Assembly: GCF_030711405.1 (NCBI RefSeq)
Contig: NZ_JAULSI010000015.1
Coordinates: 62,001-126,000, forward strand
DNA: 64,000 nucleotides
From: Massilia brevitalea
GTDB taxonomy: Bacteria > Pseudomonadota > Gammaproteobacteria > Burkholderiales > Burkholderiaceae_D
Direction: 5' to 3'
The notes under the pieces are model-generated. The model was not told where the DNA came from, made no database searches, and saw only the letters and a program-made list of their open reading frames with translations. Positions 59,410 to 64,000 of the stretch are shown one piece after another. Each line of letters starts with the position of its first letter. Position 1 is the stretch's first letter. Made by a program: the position numbers and the translations under genes.

Positions 59410-59548
59410 TGTGTGCTCCGAGATGGCGATAGCTCGGCAGTGTAGAGTGCCCGCCTGTTGCCGTCTATCGATGTATATTTTCCTATGCGGTAACGGGCGC
59501 GTCGTTTCTTAGCGCCAGTGATCATTCGCGCCAAGGCCACTATGAATA

Positions 59549-59594
59549 CGGACGTTCGCGTCCGTAAGGTGGGCACTCCGTGCTCACACGGTGG
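59549..59594. repeat. Degenerate GTGGGCAC-type palindromic repeat
   Basis: The sequence AAGGTGGGCACTCCGTGCTC resembles the arms of the intact repeats, with several substitutions, next to the small hairpin CGGACGTTCGCGTCCG. It lies in the 669-bp gene-free stretch between the DUF1444-like gene and the OLD gene, which also holds the decayed pnp 3' copy. Confidence 0.5.
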
Positions 59595-59821
59595 CATGCA
59601 GAACCCTCGGAAGGCGGTGGTAAGATTCGCGCAAAGACTCAACCAAGCTGGTGCTGCGGGAACGCTCCGACAACAGCTGCAGCGGAACGAGAAATTCTCT
59701 TCAAATAACGTCAACAAAGATCGCCGTTCCGTGTAGACACGGGTGTTTGGCCCGATCCGCGGCATTTTACGGTCGCCGCAAATAGCTTTGACTAGATCCG
59801 AACCATGGCGCGCCTAAAAGG

Positions 59822-59853
59822 AAAACCGCCAGACTCACGCACTGGCGGTTTTC
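59822..59853 (-). terminator. Second copy of the pnp terminator
   Basis: ACCGCCAGACTCACGCACTG with GGCGGT forms a 7-bp or longer stem and is followed by TTTTCC on the minus strand. It matches the pnp terminator at 62114-62147 apart from one base in the stem-loop (GACTC for GGCTC). Confidence 0.75.
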
Positions 59854-59990
59854 CATTGACAGACAAAGCCACTTCGGTAGGCATCACTGTGCGGCACTTT
59901 CGACAGGCCAGTAACTCTGAATGACAGTTTCAGACTGTCACAATCATCCGACCGCCAGGAGCTGACGCGGACTTGCAGGCTTTCAGGTAA
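59854..59990 (-). pseudogene. Decayed duplicate of the pnp 3' end
   Basis: Colinear by eye with 62147-62290 (constant offset about 2296-2301 bp): shared blocks AGGCAT, GACAG.TTCAGAC, GCG.ACTTGC.GG and CTTTCAGGTA appear in order. On the minus strand it still reads LKLS at the position of the real C-terminus. No start and no intact frame, so it is a relic of about 45 codons. Flanks the OLD gene together with the real pnp end. Confidence 0.6.
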
Positions 59991-60078
59991 GTTGTCTTAA
60001 ATAGCGATAAATCGCCTCTTCGGCGACCTATGAGATGAGCCAACCGTCTGAGTGTGGCGTCGGAAACAATCGGCCTTT

Positions 60079-62005
60079 TTACTTTAAAAACCATTTTTTG
60101 ATTTCAACGATCCAAGTTGGAACCGCTAGCTCTGATGTAAGCGATTCTGCATACTTCTTAGCGTACCGGTATTTGTTGTTATTCCTATCAAAAAACATTT
60201 CCAGTAGTTGCTGCTCAGTCGGACGAAGGTCCAAAGCAAAGTACGACGGACCGTCAAATGGTGAAGGTCTGCCCTCGAGAAAATTCAAGTCAGCATCTTC
60301 GTTGACAAACTGCTGCAGCGTATTAAAAGCATGAGTTCCGTTTAACGCATCCTCAATTTCAGTTGGAGGCGCAATTGGATTCGCATCAATGTCAACAAGC
60401 TCAGTTCGAGCTGTAGTCATATTGTTCACTATACGCTTGCAGACCAAGTTCGGAAGCGTCTTTGTCTGATATCGAACAAGTTCTTTATCAGTATCCGACA
60501 AAAGATAAATTTTCCCAGCAATCTCGTCCTTAAAGTCTTCATAGCAGGCAGATAAATGCCCATAGAGCCGCTTGATCTCTTTTGCCCCACCAACTGGAAC
60601 AATCCGAAGTCTATTTTTTTCTATTAATTCGCCGAGATACGCAGACAAGTAAATTTTCTCAGACGACCCCTCGCATATCAACCAATTAAATGGTTGTTCG
60701 CCAATGGTGCTCGTAATAATCGACTGAACGAAATCATTGATACTCTTAAGGCGGATATCATAAGGCAGAATTCCTCTAGTTGCGTTTGCCATCTGCTTAA
60801 CTTGCTCACGATGGCTCGGCAGAGTTATCAAGTCTGTGAAATGCTCATTTTTTTGACGCGTAATTACAGTCGCATTACCAGATTCTATTGTTGGGAAGAA
60901 TCTATACCAATGCGTCGTGAATAGCAATTGCCTACAGGACCGACTAATCTGGAAGAGCGCGTCAAACTGGTCAAAGCACGCTGCCATGTGTAAAGACGAT
61001 TCTGGTTCATCAACAGCAATTATCAGATTTTCTGCGTCCGTGTGGTGTTTTTGTATAAAGCTATAAGCCACATCAATAATCGCTCTTTGCTTTTCACCCG
61101 AGCTCAAAAGACCAATTTCCAACCAATTTTCGCCTTGCTTGCGATGAAGCTTCCTTATGCTGAAGTATGCTTGAATAATTAGATTATAAACATCCTGCTT
61201 CTTTAGATATTGCTGTCTATCCGTCGGGGTTCGGTATGAATACTCAACAAGCTCACTTGAAAGCCCGTCTAAAAACTCATTTAGACTTCTATTTATGTCT
61301 TGAATCTGCGCCGGCGTTACCCGCCTCTCGACAATTTCAATTAATGACTCGCCCATGAGGGCCTGAATCTCGGTTGTTTGCAGCTTCGTAAACGACTCTG
61401 AGTCAATCTCCTTTGGGATATAGATGTAGCTGATTTTCTCGCGTATGGCTTCGAGCAGAGGCAGAAACTGACTCACATCTTTGTCAGATAGCGCTGTTGC
61501 GGAACCATCCGCTTTTTCTGAAAAATGTAGTTCTACAAGCTTGCGACAATTAAAGAACGATAGAGTAATTTGTCCAGCATGATCTACACCGACCGGGATT
61601 AAGTAATGATCATTAGTTTCATTTCGCTCAATGAATAGATCACGATGCTGTACGAAAGCTTTCACATAAGCGCGATTTGATAAAGTTACGTCTGCCTCAG
61701 CAATAGTGCGAGCAAGCCTGTCGAGAGTATCCGCAAGCTTGGCAGCATCATCTTTAAAATCAGTTTTTTTTTACAAAGATAATTGGAAGAACATGCGGTT
61801 TAGTTTCTGCAATCCCACTGCGTTTCGTTGCAATGTTTAGATTCAACGTCTTGACATTAAAAAAACAGTCAAGTGCTTCCAAGACAGAGCTTTTTCCTAC
61901 ACCATTATCCCCGACTAAACCGCAAAAATTACTCCCATCAGTAAGGGGAATATAATTAATTCCTTTATAAGTTTTTACATAACGTAAGATGACTGAAAGA
62001 ATCAT
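60079..62005 (-). pseudogene. OLD-family ATP-dependent nuclease (ABC-type ATPase plus TOPRIM), split at a run of nine A
   Basis: Starting at the ATG at 62005 (MILSVILRYVKTY), Walker A GDNGVGKSS is at residues 32-40. The frame ends early after FVKKN at 61760. Dropping one A from the nine-base run (61764-61772) restores FVKKTDFKDDAAKLADTL and joins it to the rest, giving about 641 residues. The second part has the ABC signature LLSSGEKQRAI, Walker B LIIAVDEPESSLH, THW, and a TOPRIM-like segment with WLICEGSSEKIYL and YLLSDTDKE. This matches class 1 OLD proteins, often phage-defence nucleases. GC is far below the neighbourhood, about 42 percent by eye. No partner helicase. The break may be a mutation, sequencing error, or slippage site. 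Confidence 0.8.
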
Positions 62006-62113
62006 GATATTTATCGGGGTACGAGGACACATATAGACTATAGACAAATAAACTTCTTGTCTACTTTCAATTCTTATTGCCAAGGAAAATTCACTGTAGT
62101 GCTTTCATAGACA

Positions 62114-62147
62114 TAAAAAAACCGCCAGGCTCACGCACTGGCGGTTG
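62114..62147 (-). terminator. pnp Rho-independent terminator
   Basis: ACCGCCAGGCTCACGCACTG with GGCGGT pairs over 7-9 bp. On the minus strand the hairpin is followed by a TTTTTTT tract, 33 bp after the pnp stop. Confidence 0.85.
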
Positions 62148-62179
62148 TTACTCAAGCGGCAACGCCGCTCAGGCAGGCA

Positions 62180-64000
62180 TTACTGCGCCGCAGCCTCAGC
62201 CGGATCCGCCGCCTTCATCGACAGCTTCAGACGGCCACGCTCGTCGGTCTCGAGAACCTTCACGCGCACTTGCTGGCCTTCTTTCAGGTAGTCGGCAACG
62301 GCGTTCACACGCTCGTTGGCGATCTGCGAGATGTGCAGCAGGCCATCTTTACCAGGCATGACTTGCACGATCGCGCCGAAGTCCAGCAGTTTCAGCACGG
62401 TGCCGTCGTAGGTCTTGCCCACTTCGACCGATGCGGTCAGCTCTTCGATGCGGCGCTTGGCTTCCTGGCCGGCAGCGGCGTCGACCGAGGCGATGGTCAC
62501 GATGCCTTCGTCGGTGATGTCGATCTGCGTGCCGGTTTCTTCGGTCAGCGCGCGGATCACGGCGCCGCCCTTGCCGATCACGTCACGGATCTTCTCCGGG
62601 TTGATCTTGATGGTGATCAGGCGCGGTGCGAAGTCCGACAGTTCGGTTTTCACGGTCGGCACGGCCTTCTGCATTTCGGCCAGGATGTGCTGGCGGCCTT
62701 CCTTGGCTTGCGCCAGTGCCACCTGCATGATTTCCTTGGTGATGCCCTGGATCTTGATGTCCATCTGCAGCGCGGTGATGCCCTGCGCGGTGCCGGCGAC
62801 CTTGAAGTCCATGTCGCCCAGGTGGTCTTCGTCACCCAGGATGTCGGTCAGGACGGCGAACTTGCCGCCTTCCTTGATCAGGCCCATGGCGATGCCGGCG
62901 ACGTGCGCCTTCATCGGCACGCCGGCGTCCATCAGTGCCAGGCAGCCGCCGCAGACCGATGCCATCGACGAGGAACCGTTCGATTCCGTGATTTCCGACA
63001 CCAGGCGCACCGAGTACGAGAAGTCTTCCGGGTTAGGCAGGGCGGCGACCAGCGCGCGCTTGGCCAGGCGGCCGTGGCCGATTTCGCGGCGCTTCGGGGT
63101 GCCTACGCGGCCGGTTTCGCCGGTGGCGAACGGAGGCATGTTGTAGTGCATCATGAAGTCATCGGTGTACTCGCCCATCAGCGCGTCGATCTTCTGGCTG
63201 TCGCGCGCGGTGCCGAGGGTGGCAATCACCAGCGCCTGGGTTTCGCCGCGGGTGAACAGGGCCGAGCCGTGGGTACGCGGCAGGACGCTGGTGCGGATCG
63301 AGATCGGACGCACGGTGCGGGTGTCGCGGCCGTCGATGCGTGGCTCGCCTTCCAGGATCTGCGATCGGACAACCTTGGCTTCCATGTCGAACAAAATGTT
63401 GCCGACTTCGGCAGCGTCAGCCTGCACGCCCTGGGCGCTCAGGCCGGCCAGGATTTCGCTCGACAGCGACTTCAGCTTTTGCTGGCGGATGGTTTTTTCG
63501 CGAGTCTGGTAGGCGTCGCGGATTTTCGCGTCGGCCAGGGCGGCCACTTGGCCGATCAGGACTTCGTTCTTGGCCGGGGCAACCCATTCGATTTCCGGCT
63601 TGCCGCCTTCGGCCACCAGATCGTGGATGGCGTCGATGACGGCCTTCATCTGGTCGTGGCCGTAGACGACGGCGCCCAGCATGATTTCTTCCGACAGTTG
63701 CTGGGCTTCCGATTCCACCATCAGGACGGCGGTTTCGGTACCGGCAACGACCAGGTCCATCTGCGAGGTTTTCAGCTGGGTGGTGGTCGGATTCAGGATG
63801 AACTGGCCATTCGCGTAACCGACGCGGGCGGCGCCGATCGGGCCGCTGAACGGGATGCCGGACACGGCCAGGGCAGCCGAAGCGCCGATCATCGCCGGGA
63901 TGTCCGGATCGATTTCAGGGTTGACCGATAGCACGTGGATGATGACCTGGACTTCGTTCAGGTAGCCTTCCGGGAACAGCGGGCGGATTGGACGGTCGAT
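62180..64000 (-). CDS. pnp: Polynucleotide phosphorylase, partial at the N-terminus
   Basis: The frame is open to the end of the window (the last bases read [19 protein letters not shown]), so the N-terminus is missing and about 606 residues are present. RNase PH domain: [36 protein letters not shown] and [18 protein letters not shown] with active-site residues. It continues with KH ([19 protein letters not shown]) and S1 ([20 protein letters not shown]) domains, and a short AEAAAQ tail. It is a 3'-5' phosphorolytic RNase of the degradosome. Confidence 0.97.
   Translation of the reverse strand: MDRPIRPLFPEGYLNEVQVIIHVLSVNPEIDPDIPAMIGASAALAVSGIPFSGPIGAARVGYANGQFILNPTTTQLKTSQMDLVVAGTETAVLMVESEAQQLSEEIMLGAVVYGHDQMKAVIDAIHDLVAEGGKPEIEWVAPAKNEVLIGQVAALADAKIRDAYQTREKTIRQQKLKSLSSEILAGLSAQGVQADAAEVGNILFDMEAKVVRSQILEGEPRIDGRDTRTVRPISIRTSVLPRTHGSALFTRGETQALVIATLGTARDSQKIDALMGEYTDDFMMHYNMPPFATGETGRVGTPKRREIGHGRLAKRALVAALPNPEDFSYSVRLVSEITESNGSSSMASVCGGCLALMDAGVPMKAHVAGIAMGLIKEGGKFAVLTDILGDEDHLGDMDFKVAGTAQGITALQMDIKIQGITKEIMQVALAQAKEGRQHILAEMQKAVPTVKTELSDFAPRLITIKINPEKIRDVIGKGGAVIRALTEETGTQIDITDEGIVTIASVDAAAGQEAKRRIEELTASVEVGKTYDGTVLKLLDFGAIVQVMPGKDGLLHISQIANERVNAVADYLKEGQQVRVKVLETDERGRLKLSMKAADPAEAAAQ

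Noticed and set aside
59410..60078. Gene in the 669-bp gap before the OLD gene
   Set aside because: Short frames only; the stretch is explained by a degenerate repeat, a terminator copy and the pnp relic.
60035..60334. 99-residue + strand frame opposite the OLD gene
   Set aside because: Mirror of the OLD coding frame, no supporting features.
60079..62005. Gabija-type two-gene system
   Set aside because: Gabija needs a UvrD-like helicase next to the OLD protein; the neighbours are pnp and a YtpQ-like gene, so only a stand-alone OLD call is supported.

Overview
This 64-kb window is GC-rich chromosomal DNA of a betaproteobacterium, most likely Oxalobacteraceae in the Massilia/Janthinobacterium/Duganella area. 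The assignment rests on protein content: a complete nuoA-N complex I operon followed by a DUF2818 gene, the tpiA-secG-tRNA-Leu-nuo order, a phasin, bdcA/bdcR homologues, and dispersed GTGGGCAC-type palindromic repeats. It was made by reading the sequence, not by a database search.

Layout. 1-15422: a partial NYN/LOTUS RNA-binding protein, a phosphoethanolamine transferase, two small DUF proteins, a four-gene exopolysaccharide-type operon (receiver protein, HEAT-repeat protein with a frameshift, GT2 glycosyltransferase, secreted TIM-barrel protein), the divergent pair bdcR/bdcA with a palindrome between them, a cache/PAS histidine kinase, ribA, and a secreted trypsin-like protease overlapping an FHA membrane protein. 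15561-18626: phasin, FMN reductase, MFS transporter and a small orphan.

18946-39406 is a long minus-strand housekeeping block: qor-like, tpiA, secG, tRNA-Leu(GAG), nuoA-B-C-D-E-F-G-H-I-J-K-L-M-N, DUF2818, nudF-like NUDIX, a secreted HExxH protein, ispD and ispF. Spacings are tight and several genes overlap by 4 bp, so nuoA to ispF may be one transcript.

39407-62179 is an accessory stretch of about 23 kb lying between qor-like and pnp. From memory these two are neighbours in many Burkholderiales. It holds an SGNH hydrolase, an orphan gene behind a repetitive leader, Sel1 and GIN-domain secreted proteins, an M16 protease pair, a broken BCCT transporter, an alpha/beta hydrolase, and an AraC-P450 pair bracketed by two direct copies of a 164-179 bp composite repeat. 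It also holds a six-gene stressosome-like operon (RsbR, RsbS, RsbT, RsbX-like, two histidine kinases), a YtpQ-like gene, and a low-GC OLD-family ATPase/nuclease interrupted at a run of nine A. The OLD gene sits between the real pnp 3' end plus terminator and a decayed colinear copy of that same 3' end.

Three reading-frame breaks were found. Two (HEAT gene, OLD gene) are single-base and could be sequencing errors. The BCCT break is a real internal deletion. Most promising for follow-up: the OLD island with its duplicated pnp end, the stressosome operon wired to two-component kinases, and the P450 cassette between repeats.
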